From the NCBI RefSeq assembly GCF_900156435.1, contig NZ_FTPQ01000001.1, positions 1,364,001 through 1,428,000 of the forward strand: a stretch of 64,000 nt of DNA. Reading direction: 5' to 3'. This stretch comes from Microbacterium sp. RU1D (GTDB taxonomy: Bacteria > Actinomycetota > Actinomycetes > Actinomycetales > Microbacteriaceae). Below the pieces are notes generated by a model. That model was not told the origin of the DNA. It searched no databases and was given only the letters and a program-made list of their open reading frames with translations. This document shows positions 8,026 through 16,180 of this stretch, piece by piece (the first letter of the stretch is position 1; every line of letters begins with the position of its first letter). A program made the position numbers and the translations under genes.

Positions 8026-9954
8026 GTGACGACGAAGGCTCGCCAAGACCGGCTGCTGGCCCTGTTGCTGCGGGACGGGGAATGGTCGACCGCCGCATCG
8101 CTGGCAGACGCCCTGGGGGTCACGCCGCGCAGCGTCCGTTCCTACGTCACCGCGATCAACGCCCGTGTCTCCTCCGGCACCGCGATCGAGTCGGGGCCCC
8201 TCGGGTATCGCGCGGGCGGCGACGCCGCCGCAGCGCTGCGCTCCTTGTCGGGATCGGATGCCGGCACCCCGCGCGACCGCTTGCACACCCTCGTGCGGCG
8301 CCTGCTCGACTCCGCCGAGGGCATCGACGTGTTCGAGACCGCTGACGCGCTGCACGTGAGCACCGCCACGCTCGAGGCCGACCTGTCGCGCGTGCGTGGC
8401 CTGCTGGGTGGGACCGAGCTGACCCTCGAGCGCTCGGCATCCACCGCTCGTCTGCGCGGAACCGAGGTCGCCCAGCGGCGCCTGCTGTCGAAGCTCGCGC
8501 ACGACGAGATGGATGCCGGCCTGTTCGACCTCGACGCGCTGCGGCGCACGCTCGGTGAGCGCTCGGTCGGAGCGCGGGCGTTCGGTCCGTTCAAGGCCGA
8601 GCTGGTCGCGGAGCTCGGGGCGCTGGGGTACTACGTCAACGAGATCGGAATCGGCGACGTCGTGATGCACATCGCCATCGCCGCCGACCGCACCACCCGC
8701 GACCGCGCCCTCGGCTCTCCCGGCGGCGACTCCTCCGACGCCGCGGCGGCGGTCGTCGCCCTGCTCGACCGCCTCACCGTCAAGCACATCGGCGTGCAGC
8801 TCGGCTCGGGCGACCTCCGCCATCTCGCCACCCTCGTCCTCACGCGCATCGTCGCCCCGGGGTCGCCGGGCGGCGACGACGTGCGCGCGCGCCTCGACCC
8901 CGCGGTGGAGGCGGCCGTGCGGCTGGTCGTCGAGAACGCGGCATCCGAGTTCCTCGTCGACATCGCGCACGACGACTTCATCCTGCGCCTGGCGCTGCAC
9001 GTGCAGAACCTCCTCGCGCGCTCGCGGGAGCAGGCGTGGTCGCGCAACCCGCTGACGCGCTCGCTGAAGTCGACGTACCCGATGATCTTCGAGGTCGCCG
9101 TCTACATCGCGAAGGGCCTGCAGGACGGCCTCGGCATCCCGATCCTCGACGACGAGATCGCCTACATCGCCATGCACGTCGGCGGCCGACTCGAGCGCAG
9201 CCGCCGCGCCGACCAGCTGCTCACGGCGACCATCGTGTGCCCGGGATACTACGAGCTGCACGAGCTGTTGCGCTCGAGCGTCGACCGCTCCCTCGGGCAG
9301 GCGATCGAGGTCGTCGGCGTCGAGACGCGCATCGATCCGGCGTGGGATGCGATCGAGACCGACCTCGTGCTCACCACCATCGACCCGCCGCGGCCCGGCG
9401 ACCGGTTCGTGCGCATCCAGCCGTTCCTCACCGGCGCCGACGTCGAGCGGGTGCAGGCCGCCGCGGGACGCATCCGCCGCGGACGGCGCCTGGCGCGACT
9501 GCGCGACGAGCTCGAGCGCTACTTCGCGCCGGGCGCGTTCGTGCGGGGCCTGGATGCCGCCGACGGCGAGGCCGGCGTCATCCGGCGCCTGGGCGGTCTG
9601 CTCGTGGAGCAGGGGGTCATCGACGAGGCCTACGTGGCCCGCGCGGTGGAGCGCGAGGCGATCTCGTCGACCGCGTTCACCGACGCGCTGGCGGTGCCGC
9701 ACGCGATGGGGATGACCGCGACGCAGACCCGCATCGCCATCGGCATCGCCGACCCCTCGATCGCCTGGGGCGAGGGACGCGTGCAGGTGGTCGCGCTCGT
9801 GGCGTTCAGCGAGACCGACCGCGAGGCCTTCCAGACGGTGTTCGAGCAGTTCGTCGAGGTCTTCAGCGAGCGCGACAGCGTGCAGCGCATCGTGCGCCGC
9901 GCGACGGACTTCCCCGCGTTCCTCGACGAGCTGGTCGCGGTGATCGACGGCTGA
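8026..9954 (+). CDS. mtlR: MtlR-like PRD transcriptional regulator
   Basis: 642-residue BglG/MtlR-type regulator with PTS domains, divergent from the PTS operon and its probable activator. An N-terminal helix-turn-helix (about 5-50, LADALGVTPRSVRSYV) is followed by two PTS-regulation domains (about 85-200 and 290-395, with HVGGRLE closing the second), an EIIB-like domain with Cys near 405 (TIVCPGYYELHELL), and a C-terminal EIIA-like domain with H559 in AVPHAM. GTG 8026 is chosen: GGAGG lies 8 nt upstream and the HTH begins just after it. A DNA-binding rather than RNA-binding N-terminus favours MtlR over an antiterminator. Confidence 0.88.
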   Translation: MTTKARQDRLLALLLRDGEWSTAASLADALGVTPRSVRSYVTAINARVSSGTAIESGPLGYRAGGDAAAALRSLSGSDAGTPRDRLHTLVRRLLDSAEGIDVFETADALHVSTATLEADLSRVRGLLGGTELTLERSASTARLRGTEVAQRRLLSKLAHDEMDAGLFDLDALRRTLGERSVGARAFGPFKAELVAELGALGYYVNEIGIGDVVMHIAIAADRTTRDRALGSPGGDSSDAAAAVVALLDRLTVKHIGVQLGSGDLRHLATLVLTRIVAPGSPGGDDVRARLDPAVEAAVRLVVENAASEFLVDIAHDDFILRLALHVQNLLARSREQAWSRNPLTRSLKSTYPMIFEVAVYIAKGLQDGLGIPILDDEIAYIAMHVGGRLERSRRADQLLTATIVCPGYYELHELLRSSVDRSLGQAIEVVGVETRIDPAWDAIETDLVLTTIDPPRPGDRFVRIQPFLTGADVERVQAAAGRIRRGRRLARLRDELERYFAPGAFVRGLDAADGEAGVIRRLGGLLVEQGVIDEAYVARAVEREAISSTAFTDALAVPHAMGMTATQTRIAIGIADPSIAWGEGRVQVVALVAFSETDREAFQTVFEQFVEVFSERDSVQRIVRRATDFPAFLDELVAVIDG

Positions 9955-10360
9955 CGCGGGTCGGGTCGTCCGCCGCCGCCGCCGCCGCGGCCGCGGCCGC
10001 GGCCGCCGCTCGCGGTTGGGGGCGGATCCTGCATCTCGGGGCGGGATATTCGCGCCCCGAACGGCGAACTGCGCCCCGAATCCGGCGAGAGCGCGCCGCG
10101 CGATGCGTCGGCGCGGGAGGGATGGGCGTTGGACGCATCCGTTTCGGGGCGGGTCCTGCACCTCGGGGCGGGAAAATCATGCCCCGAACGGCGAAATGCG
10201 CCCCAAACCCGGCGAGAGGGCGCCGCGCGATGCGTCGGCGCGGGAGAGGGATGGGCGCTGGACGCATCCGTTTCGGGGCGGATCCTGCATCTCGGGGCGG
10301 GGAATTTACGCCCCGAACGCCGAAATGCGCCCCAAACCCGGTACGTCGGGCGATCCGGGC
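9955..10360. other. Gene-free repeat region
   Basis: Interval between mtlR and the AbiEi/DUF559-like gene. It begins with a GCC/GCG simple repeat (about 9970-10012, (GCC)n then GCGGCC units) and continues with a tandem array of palindromic units. No credible coding sequence was seen. Confidence 0.8.
10014..10340. repeat. Tandem palindromic repeat array (2.6 units of about 128 bp)
   Basis: Three copies of a palindromic core (about 10014-10083, 10141-10209 and 10270-10339) are separated by two near-identical spacers of about 58-60 bp, giving a 127-129-bp period. Each core has nested inverted repeats: outer arms GTTTCGGGGCG / CGCCCCAAAC and inner arms CGGGGCG / CGCCCCGAA around a short AT-richer centre. 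Such a core can form a two-tier hairpin or cruciform, a REP-like arrangement. A fourth, inverted copy lies at 11429-11498. Confidence 0.8.
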
Positions 10361-11314
10361 TCAACGCGGGCGGATGCCGAAGCTCGCGAGTCGCTGGGCG
10401 AGCGCATCAGCCGAGCGCAGGTGCGCCCACTTCCATCGGGCGAAGGGCCGCTGAGTGACCCCTCGGATCCAGTCCTCCCGCTGCTTCTCGCGCAGCAGGA
10501 CCTCCTCGAGCGTGAGACCCGACCGCATCGCCTCGTCGCGGTACTTCTGTTCGCCGTCGAACTCACCCCATGCCTTCACATCGTCAAGGCCGAAGTCCAC
10601 GAAGTACTTCTGTCCGGAGGGCCCGGCGACCTGTACCTGGAGGTCGAGACGGGCGAAGCCCAGCTCCACGAGGCGGATGCGACTGATGCTTTCGCCCGGC
10701 AGCTGGGCGCGGCCGTCGGCGAACCCGAGCGCACGGGCGGCACGCGCGCGCCCGTGGGCCGAGCGAGCGGCGATCTCGAGCACTTCTTCGCGGAGTCCTT
10801 CTGCCGCGGTGAGGTCGTGCACCCCCGGCTTCGGGGCAGTCACCGGGCGGAACGCGGCATCGAGCGTGCAGACCGCGACGTCGAACGGCGCCGTGCGCGC
10901 GACATCGGCCATCGTGCGTTCGAGGCTGGTGAAGCGGATGCCGAGGCGCTCCAGCTGCTGTTCCTCCGGAACCTCGCCGCGGTGTCTGATGACGAGCGCC
11001 TGCGCGCCTGGCCGTTCCGGGGGCACGGTGATGTGGACCTTCGGTGAGGCCGGACCCCGTACGGGGAGCCCGTGCAGGGCGGCGGCGGTGAGGTGGGAGA
11101 AGAGCGGAGGCTCAGCACTCGTCCGGGCCAGAGCCCGCGCCCGTGCGACGATCCACTCCTCCGGGGTCGGTGGCCGCTCGGGGTCGACGCGGAGGTAGAC
11201 GCCGGGGCGGAGCCGAACGAGGTCGCCGGACACCAGCATCCGCCGCATCGGCCCAGGCCCGATCCCGGCCGACCGCAGCTCCTCGCGGGAGAAGAGCGGA
11301 GGACGCGCGGACAT
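10361..11314 (-). CDS. AbiEi-like / DUF559 (Vsr-fold) protein
   Basis: 317 residues. The N-terminal third resembles the winged-helix AbiEi antitoxin-like domain of actinobacterial proteins (RRMLVSGDLVRLRPGVYLR, then HLTAAALHGLP). The C-terminal third has the Vsr/DUF559 endonuclease-like pattern: ESISRIRLVELGF, a hydrophobic strand ending VDFGLDD, then GEFDGEQKYRD, equivalent to the usual EYDG-H/K site. Function unknown: candidates are an orphan antitoxin-like regulator or a DNA nuclease. No toxin partner adjoins it. It is bracketed by palindromic repeats on both sides, unlike other genes here. Start ATG 11314; a weak CACACT lies 7 nt upstream. Confidence 0.65.
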   Translation of the reverse strand: MSARPPLFSREELRSAGIGPGPMRRMLVSGDLVRLRPGVYLRVDPERPPTPEEWIVARARALARTSAEPPLFSHLTAAALHGLPVRGPASPKVHITVPPERPGAQALVIRHRGEVPEEQQLERLGIRFTSLERTMADVARTAPFDVAVCTLDAAFRPVTAPKPGVHDLTAAEGLREEVLEIAARSAHGRARAARALGFADGRAQLPGESISRIRLVELGFARLDLQVQVAGPSGQKYFVDFGLDDVKAWGEFDGEQKYRDEAMRSGLTLEEVLLREKQREDWIRGVTQRPFARWKWAHLRSADALAQRLASFGIRPR

Positions 11315-11428
11315 GAACTCGAGTGTGCGTGACGTTCGGCCTCCGGCATCCGCTCGACTGTTCGCCCCGTGGAGACGTACGCATCATTCACCGATGGGGA
11401 GGAGTCGTCCGCAAAGCGACCATTCCGG

Positions 11429-11498
11429 GGTTTGGGGCGCATTCCGCACTCCGGGGCGAGAAATTCACGCCCCGAACTGCGGATCGCGCCCCAAACCG
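11429..11498. repeat. Fourth palindromic unit, inverted
   Basis: Single copy of the nested palindrome (outer GGTTTGGGGCGC / GCGCCCCAAACC, inner CGGGGCG / CGCCCCG). Its reverse complement aligns better than its forward strand with the array at 10014-10340, so it is oriented opposite to it. It lies downstream of the phosphohexomutase gene and upstream of the AbiEi/DUF559-like gene. Confidence 0.75.
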
Positions 11499-11541
11499 GG
11501 ATCACCCGCCGCCGTCTCAGCGCATCACAGCCGATCCCGCC

Positions 11542-13242
11542 TCAGCGCAGCGACGCCAGCAACTCCTCGGCGCCGGCGCGCAGCGCGGAGAGGCGCCGCG
11601 CGGCTTCCTCGGCCGACGAGCCGCGCACGTCGAGGTACAGCTTCAGCTTCGGCTCGGTGCCGCTCGGGCGCACGATGAGGCGGGAGCCGTCGTCGAGCCA
11701 CAGTCGGAGCACGTCGCCCGGCGGCAGGCCGTCGACACCGCGCAGCAGGTCGTCGACCTTCGCCACGGCGACCTCCCCGACCGCGGTCGGGGGCTGTGCG
11801 CGAAGGGATGCCATGATCCCGGCGATCTCGCTCACATCGCTCACCCGAGTCGAGATCTGGTCGCTCCCGAACGCGCCGAACGTGTCGCGGAACTCCTGCA
11901 GCAGGTCGGCGACCGTGCGGCCCTCGGCCCGGGCCGCGGACGCCATGCCGAGCAGCGCCACGGCGGCGGAGATGCCGTCCTTGTCGCGCACGGTTCCGGG
12001 GTTCACGAGGTAGCCAAGCGCCTCCTCGAAGCCGAAGACGATCCCGGGCGCGCGCGAGATCCACTTGAACCCGGTGAGCGTCGCGTGGAAATCGAGTCCG
12101 TAGTGCTCGGCGACGGCCTGCAGCCCCGGCGACGACACGAGCGAGCAGGCGAGGGATGCCGGGTCCCCGGCGTCCGCGCCGGGGCCGGCCACAGCGTCCC
12201 GCGCCGCCGCCGCGTCCCGCGCCGCGCGCCAGCCGAGCAGCAGCCCGATCTCGTTGCCGGTGAGGCGGCGCCATTCGCCCTCGGCGTCGGCGGCGGGGAT
12301 CGCGACGGCGAGGCGGTCGGCATCCGGGTCGTTGGCGATCACGAGCTCGGCGTCGGCCGCCCGAGCGGTCTCGAAGGCGAGGTCCATCGCCCCCGGTTCC
12401 TCGGGGTTGGGGAACGCCACGGTGGGGAAGCGTCCGTCGGGGTGGACCTGCGCCTCGACGAGCACCGGCTCCGGGTATCCGGCGGCCGAGAGCACCCGCG
12501 AGACGGTCTCCCACCCGACTCCGTGCATGGCGGTGTACACCCAGCGCAGACCCTCGGCGCCCGCGGGAGCGGGGGCGACGGATGCCGTGGCGGCGACGTA
12601 GGCCTCGACGACGGACTCGGGGGCGTTGGCGTAGCCCACCGAGCGGGGCAGCACGGTGACGTCTCCCTCGTCGGCGATGCGCTGAATGTGCGCGGCGATC
12701 TCCGCGTCGGCGGGCGAGACGATCTGCGCGCCCTCGTCGGTGCCGCCGAGGTAGACCTTGTACCCGTTGTCGTCGGGCGGGTTGTGGCTGGCGGTGACCA
12801 TCACACCCGCGTCGGCGCCGAGGTGGCGCACGGCGAAGGCGAGCACGGGGGTGGGCAGCAGCCGGGGGAGCAGGATCGCGTTCAGGCCCGCCCCGGCGAA
12901 GATCTCCACGGAGTCGCGCGCGAAGACGTCGGAGTTGCGCCGCCCGTCGTACCCGACGACCACGGTCGGAGTGCCCGACGACCGCTCGCGCAGGTACGCC
13001 GCGAAGCCCGCTGCCGCCTGGGCGACGAGTACCCGGTTCATGCGGTTGGGACCGGCGCCGAGCGTGCCGCGCAGACCCGCCGTGCCGAACGCCAGGCGGG
13101 TGGAGAAGCGATCCTCCAGGTCCGCCGCGGCCTCGGCATCCCCCGATTCGACGCGGGCAACGAGCTCCTCCAGCTCAGCCCGGGTCACGGCATCCGGATC
13201 CTGCGCGATCCAGGCCCGCGCGGCGTCGAGGTGGGCGTTCAC
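11542..13242 (-). CDS. Phosphohexomutase (phosphomannomutase/phosphoglucomutase)
   Basis: Alpha-D-phosphohexomutase, 566 residues, interconverting hexose 6- and 1-phosphates. Phosphoserine S152 lies in VMVTASHNPPDDNGYK. The metal-binding loop is IANDPDADRLAVA, the sugar-binding motif GFEEALGYL, and the phosphate-binding loop RPSGTEPKLKLYLD. Its product could feed nucleotide-sugar synthesis for the glycan locus, but also phosphopentose salvage: the gene is coupled to purine nucleoside phosphorylase by a GTGA overlap, which suggests a phosphopentomutase-like role. The exact substrate cannot be read from sequence. Confidence 0.9.
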   Translation of the reverse strand: MNAHLDAARAWIAQDPDAVTRAELEELVARVESGDAEAAADLEDRFSTRLAFGTAGLRGTLGAGPNRMNRVLVAQAAAGFAAYLRERSSGTPTVVVGYDGRRNSDVFARDSVEIFAGAGLNAILLPRLLPTPVLAFAVRHLGADAGVMVTASHNPPDDNGYKVYLGGTDEGAQIVSPADAEIAAHIQRIADEGDVTVLPRSVGYANAPESVVEAYVAATASVAPAPAGAEGLRWVYTAMHGVGWETVSRVLSAAGYPEPVLVEAQVHPDGRFPTVAFPNPEEPGAMDLAFETARAADAELVIANDPDADRLAVAIPAADAEGEWRRLTGNEIGLLLGWRAARDAAAARDAVAGPGADAGDPASLACSLVSSPGLQAVAEHYGLDFHATLTGFKWISRAPGIVFGFEEALGYLVNPGTVRDKDGISAAVALLGMASAARAEGRTVADLLQEFRDTFGAFGSDQISTRVSDVSEIAGIMASLRAQPPTAVGEVAVAKVDDLLRGVDGLPPGDVLRLWLDDGSRLIVRPSGTEPKLKLYLDVRGSSAEEAARRLSALRAGAEELLASLR

Positions 13243-14072
13243 AGTGCGCCGATCACGCGCGCCAGCAGCGCGGAGATGACGGGCTCGGCCTCCCGGCCGG
13301 CCTCGAGCACCTCTTCATGGCTCAGCGGGGTCTGCTGGATGCCGGCGGCCAGGTTCGTGATGAGCGAGAAGCCGAGGATCTCCATGCCGGCCTGGCGGGC
13401 GGCGATCGCCTCGAGCGCCGTGGACATGCCGACGATGTGACCGCCGATGGTCTTGGCCATCTGCACCTCGGCGGGCGTCTCGTAGTGGGGCCCGCGGAAC
13501 TGCGTGTAGACGCCCTCGTCGAGCGAGGGGTCGATCGAGCGCGCCACCTCGCGCAGGCGCTTCGAGTACAGGTCGGTGAGGTCGATGAAGGTCGCGCCCT
13601 CGAGCGGCGAGTCGGCGGTGAGGTTGATGTGGTCGCTGATGAGCACCGGCTGGCCGGGCTTCCACGTCTCGCGGATGCCGCCGGCGCCGTTGGTCAGGAT
13701 CATCGTGGTCGCACCCGTCGCGGCAGCGGTGCGCACGCTGTGCACGACACGACGCACGCCGTGGCCCTCGTAGTAGTGCGTGCGCGCACCGATCACGAGG
13801 ACGTTCTTGCCGCCGGGCGTGCGGACGCTGCGGAGGGTGCCGACGTGCCCTTCGAGAGCGGGCTTGCTGAAGCCGGTGACCTCGGTCGCGGGGAACGACG
13901 CCGTCTCCTCGCCGATGAGTCCGGCGGCGCGGCCCCAGCCCGACCCGAGGGTCACAGCGATGTCGTGGTGCTCGACCCCGGAGAGTCGGGCGATGTCGGC
14001 CGCTGCGGCCGCGGCGACCTCGAACGGGTCGACGGCCGGGTCGTCGAGCGGGTGAGATGTGCTGTTGGACAT
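13239..14072 (-). CDS. Purine-nucleoside phosphorylase
   Basis: 277-residue PNP of the trimeric (class II) type, cleaving purine nucleosides with phosphate. Motifs: LGSGWG near residue 43, a GRTHYYEGH-like ARTHYYEGHG segment, MILTNGAGGIRETWKPG, and VGMSTALEAIAARQAG near the C-terminus. A TAGAGT box lies 6 nt before the ATG. Its stop overlaps the GTG start of the phosphohexomutase gene, so released ribose 1-phosphate may be handled by the next enzyme. Confidence 0.92.
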   Translation of the reverse strand: MSNSTSHPLDDPAVDPFEVAAAAAADIARLSGVEHHDIAVTLGSGWGRAAGLIGEETASFPATEVTGFSKPALEGHVGTLRSVRTPGGKNVLVIGARTHYYEGHGVRRVVHSVRTAAATGATTMILTNGAGGIRETWKPGQPVLISDHINLTADSPLEGATFIDLTDLYSKRLREVARSIDPSLDEGVYTQFRGPHYETPAEVQMAKTIGGHIVGMSTALEAIAARQAGMEILGFSLITNLAAGIQQTPLSHEEVLEAGREAEPVISALLARVIGAL

Positions 14073-14078
14073 CCCCCC

Positions 14079-14084
14079 ACTCTA
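14079..14084 (-). promoter_or_regulatory. -10 box of the PNP gene
   Basis: TAGAGT on the minus strand, 6 nt upstream of ATG 14072; leaderless spacing. Confidence 0.55.
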
Positions 14085-14176
14085 GAAACTGCGGCGCCCG
14101 CGGGCCAGATGGCGCCTCCCGACGTCCAGCGTGTCGTGGGGAGCCGGGTGTCGCATCGGCATCCGCCCAGCGCTGA

Positions 14177-14182
14177 CAGAAT
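14177..14182 (+). promoter_or_regulatory. -10 box of the LpdA-like gene
   Basis: CAGAAT, 7 nt upstream of ATG 14190. This supports the second of two in-frame ATGs, because the first (14181) overlaps the box. Confidence 0.45.
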
Positions 14183-14189
14183 GGATGCC

Positions 14190-15641
14190 ATGGTGCAGAG
14201 CTTCGAGCGCAAGCAGTCCGTCGCGATCGTCGGCGGCGGCCCCGGCGGGTACGAGGCGGCCCTCTCCGCGGCGCAGTTGGGCGCCGACGTCACCCTCGTC
14301 GAGCGCGCTGGCGTCGGCGGCTCGGCCGTCATCACCGACGTGGTCCCCTCGAAGACCCTCATCGCCACGGCCGACGCGGCCGTCGCCATCCGCAACGCCA
14401 GCGACCTGGGCGTGCAGCTGTTCGCGAAGGACGACCGCGGCAAGCCGCTGACTCCCGAGGTCGCCATCAACCTCGCCGCGGTCAACCAGCGTCTGCTCTC
14501 CCTCGCGCGGCAGCAGTCCGACGACATGCGCGCGTCGCTGCTGGAGGCGGGCGTCCGCATCATCTCCGGGCACGGTCGTCTCGACGGCAACGGCGCCGTG
14601 GTGGTGTCGACCGAGGCCGGCGGCACCGACTTCGACCGCGTCGAAGCCGAGACCCTCGTCGTCTCGGTGGGCGCGTCGCCCCGCGAGCTGCCCTCGGCCA
14701 AGCCCGACGGGCAGCGCATCCTCACCTGGACGCAGCTCTACAACATGAAGTCCGTGCCCGCGCACCTCATCGTGGTCGGCTCGGGCGTCACCGGCGCGGA
14801 GTTCGCCTCCGCCTACATGAACCTCGGCGCCAAGGTCACGCTCGTCTCGAGCCGCGATCAGGTGCTGCCCGGGGAAGACCAGGATGCCGCGGCCGTCCTC
14901 GAGCGCGTCTTCCAGCGCGGTGGCATGACGCTGTTGGCGAAGGCGCGTGCCGATTCGGTCGTCAACACCGGCGACGGCGTCACGGTGACCCTGTCGGACG
15001 GGCGCACGATCGAGGGCAGCCACTGCCTCATGGCCGTGGGCTCGATCCCGAACACCGCGGGACTCGGCCTCGAGCAGGCGGGGGTGCAGATGACGGCATC
15101 CGGGCACATCCGCGTGAACCGCGTGGCGCGCACGTCCGTGCCGAACATCTACGCCGCCGGCGACTGCACGAACTTCTATCCCCTCGCGTCGGTGGCTTCG
15201 ATGCAGGGGCGACAAGCCATCTTCCACGCGCTCGGCGACATCGTCATCCCGCTCGAGACCCGCCGTATCACGGCCAACATCTTCACCGCCCCGGAGATCG
15301 CGACGATCGGCTTCAGCGAGCAGGACGTCATCGACGGTCGCATCGCTGGCAAGGTGCGCAAGCTCCCGCTCTCGGCGAACCCCCGCGCCAAGATGCAGGG
15401 CATCACCGACGGCTTCGTCAAGCTCATCGCCCGCGAGGGCAGCGGCACGGTCATGGGCGGCGTCATCGTCGGCCCGAAGGCCTCGGAGCTGATCTACCCC
15501 ATCGCGATCGCCGTCGAGCGCCGTCTCACGGTCGACCAGGTCGCCCGCGTCTTCGCGGTGTACCCGTCGCTGACGTCGAGCATCACCGACGCCGCGCGCG
15601 CGATGCACATCGTCGACCGCGACGACCCCGGCGAGGACTGA
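14190..15641 (+). CDS. LpdA-type NAD(P)H:quinone dehydrogenase
   Basis: 483-residue flavoprotein of the disulfide-reductase superfamily. FAD motif AIVGGGPGGYEAAL at the N-terminus, NAD(P) motif VVGSGVTGAEFASAY in the middle, second FAD motif NIYAAGDCTNFYP, and a C-terminal dimerisation domain. The position of the redox-active CxxxxC of lipoamide dehydrogenase reads GGSAVITDVVPSK, with no cysteines. This is the feature of Mycobacterium LpdA (Rv3303c), which reduces quinones and is not a true lipoamide dehydrogenase. It is probably a single-gene unit. Confidence 0.88.
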   Translation: MVQSFERKQSVAIVGGGPGGYEAALSAAQLGADVTLVERAGVGGSAVITDVVPSKTLIATADAAVAIRNASDLGVQLFAKDDRGKPLTPEVAINLAAVNQRLLSLARQQSDDMRASLLEAGVRIISGHGRLDGNGAVVVSTEAGGTDFDRVEAETLVVSVGASPRELPSAKPDGQRILTWTQLYNMKSVPAHLIVVGSGVTGAEFASAYMNLGAKVTLVSSRDQVLPGEDQDAAAVLERVFQRGGMTLLAKARADSVVNTGDGVTVTLSDGRTIEGSHCLMAVGSIPNTAGLGLEQAGVQMTASGHIRVNRVARTSVPNIYAAGDCTNFYPLASVASMQGRQAIFHALGDIVIPLETRRITANIFTAPEIATIGFSEQDVIDGRIAGKVRKLPLSANPRAKMQGITDGFVKLIAREGSGTVMGGVIVGPKASELIYPIAIAVERRLTVDQVARVFAVYPSLTSSITDAARAMHIVDRDDPGED

Positions 15642-15662
15642 GCGTTCCGGATGCCGCGATTC

Positions 15663-15688
15663 CGGATGCCGCCCCCTCGCGGCATCCG
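15663..15688. terminator. Hairpin after the LpdA-like gene
   Basis: Perfect 10-bp stem (CGGATGCCGC / GCGGCATCCG) with a 6-nt loop, about 20 nt beyond the stop. The arms contain the GGATGCC heptamer that is frequent across the window. Confidence 0.55.
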
Positions 15689-15754
15689 TCCGACGGCCCG
15701 GCGGCTCCGGGTACGCGCGTGGCGAGGCCCGGACGGCGACGCGGCCCCGCCCAC

Positions 15755-15823
15755 GCGATAAACGCTGTATCTGCTGAGGAATGCGGCGTCGTAGCGTGTC
15801 TCGGCACGGATGCCGTTTATCGC
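15755..15823. repeat. 69-bp element, copy 1, with 10-bp terminal inverted repeats
   Basis: Starts GCGATAAACG and ends with its exact complement CGTTTATCGC. The AT-rich ends stand out in a GC-rich setting. It differs from copy 2 at three of 69 positions. It resembles a miniature palindromic mobile or regulatory element; no target duplication is evident. Confidence 0.75.
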
Positions 15824-15840
15824 CGCTCGGCCGCGGCGGA

Positions 15841-15960
15841 CCCCGCCGCGCCGGACCGCGCCCCGCCCCGCCGGACCGCGTCCCGCCCCGCCGGACCGCG
15901 TCCCGCCCCGCCGGACCGCGCCCCGCCGGACCGCTTTCCGCCCCGCCGGACCGCGCCCCG
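15841..15960. repeat. 20-bp tandem repeat (about 6 copies)
   Basis: Consensus CCCCGCCCCGCCGGACCGCG. The first four units are full length with one or two substitutions; later units are shortened. Unit drift and the high-GC composition suggest slippage, so copy number may vary between strains. It sits exactly between the two 69-bp elements. Confidence 0.85.
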
Positions 15961-15965
15961 CCGTC

Positions 15966-16034
15966 GCGATAAACGCTGTTTCTGCTGAGGAACGCGGCGT
16001 CGTAGCGTGTCTCGGCACGGATGCCGTTTATCAC
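15966..16034. repeat. 69-bp element, copy 2
   Basis: Direct repeat of 15755-15823 with 66 of 69 positions identical. Terminal repeats are GCGATAAACG and CGTTTATCAC (one mismatch in the outer end). Same orientation as copy 1. Confidence 0.75.
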
Positions 16035-16132
16035 CGCTTCGCCCCTCCGCCCCTCCGCCGCCCGCCGCTCCGCCGCCCCCGCTACGCCGTAGCCCGTCGT
16101 AGCCCGCCGAGCGGGCGCGGCCCGCACGAACG

Positions 16133-16166
16133 ACGGCGCCGCACCCCCGGAGGAGTGCGGCGTCGT
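16133..16166 (-). terminator. Hairpin after the carboxylase alpha gene
   Basis: A 12-bp stem with one G-U pair (16133-16144 with 16155-16166; core CGCCGCAC / GTGCGGCG) and a 10-nt loop, 15 nt beyond the minus-strand stop. Intrinsic-like terminator. Confidence 0.5.
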
Positions 16167-16180
16167 GACGAAGCGAGCAG

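Larger units (their letters stand above)
15642..16180. other. Gene-free repeat-rich interval
   Basis: 539 bp between the convergent LpdA-like and carboxylase genes. It contains, in order, a hairpin, a 69-bp element, a 20-bp tandem repeat block, a second 69-bp element, and a hairpin near the carboxylase stop. The open frames crossing it are low-complexity Pro/Arg/Ala translations of the repeats and are not genes. Confidence 0.85.

Noticed and set aside
9970..10012. GCC-repeat as an Ala-rich coding tail of mtlR
   Set aside because: mtlR stops at 9954 after a complete EIIA-like domain; the simple repeat is non-coding.
7768..10161. Open frame of about 900 codons running opposite mtlR
   Set aside because: Only its last 108 codons (7441-7767) are real, as the IIB-like gene; the rest shadows MtlR and the repeats.
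15755..15823. tRNA or tmRNA-like gene in the 69-bp element
   Set aside because: Length is close to a tRNA, but no T-loop GGTTCGA-type sequence, no anticodon arm and no CCA-proximal acceptor pattern; the arms pair as a simple hairpin base.
15841..15960. CRISPR array
   Set aside because: The 20-bp units are directly adjacent with no spacers; it is a simple tandem repeat.
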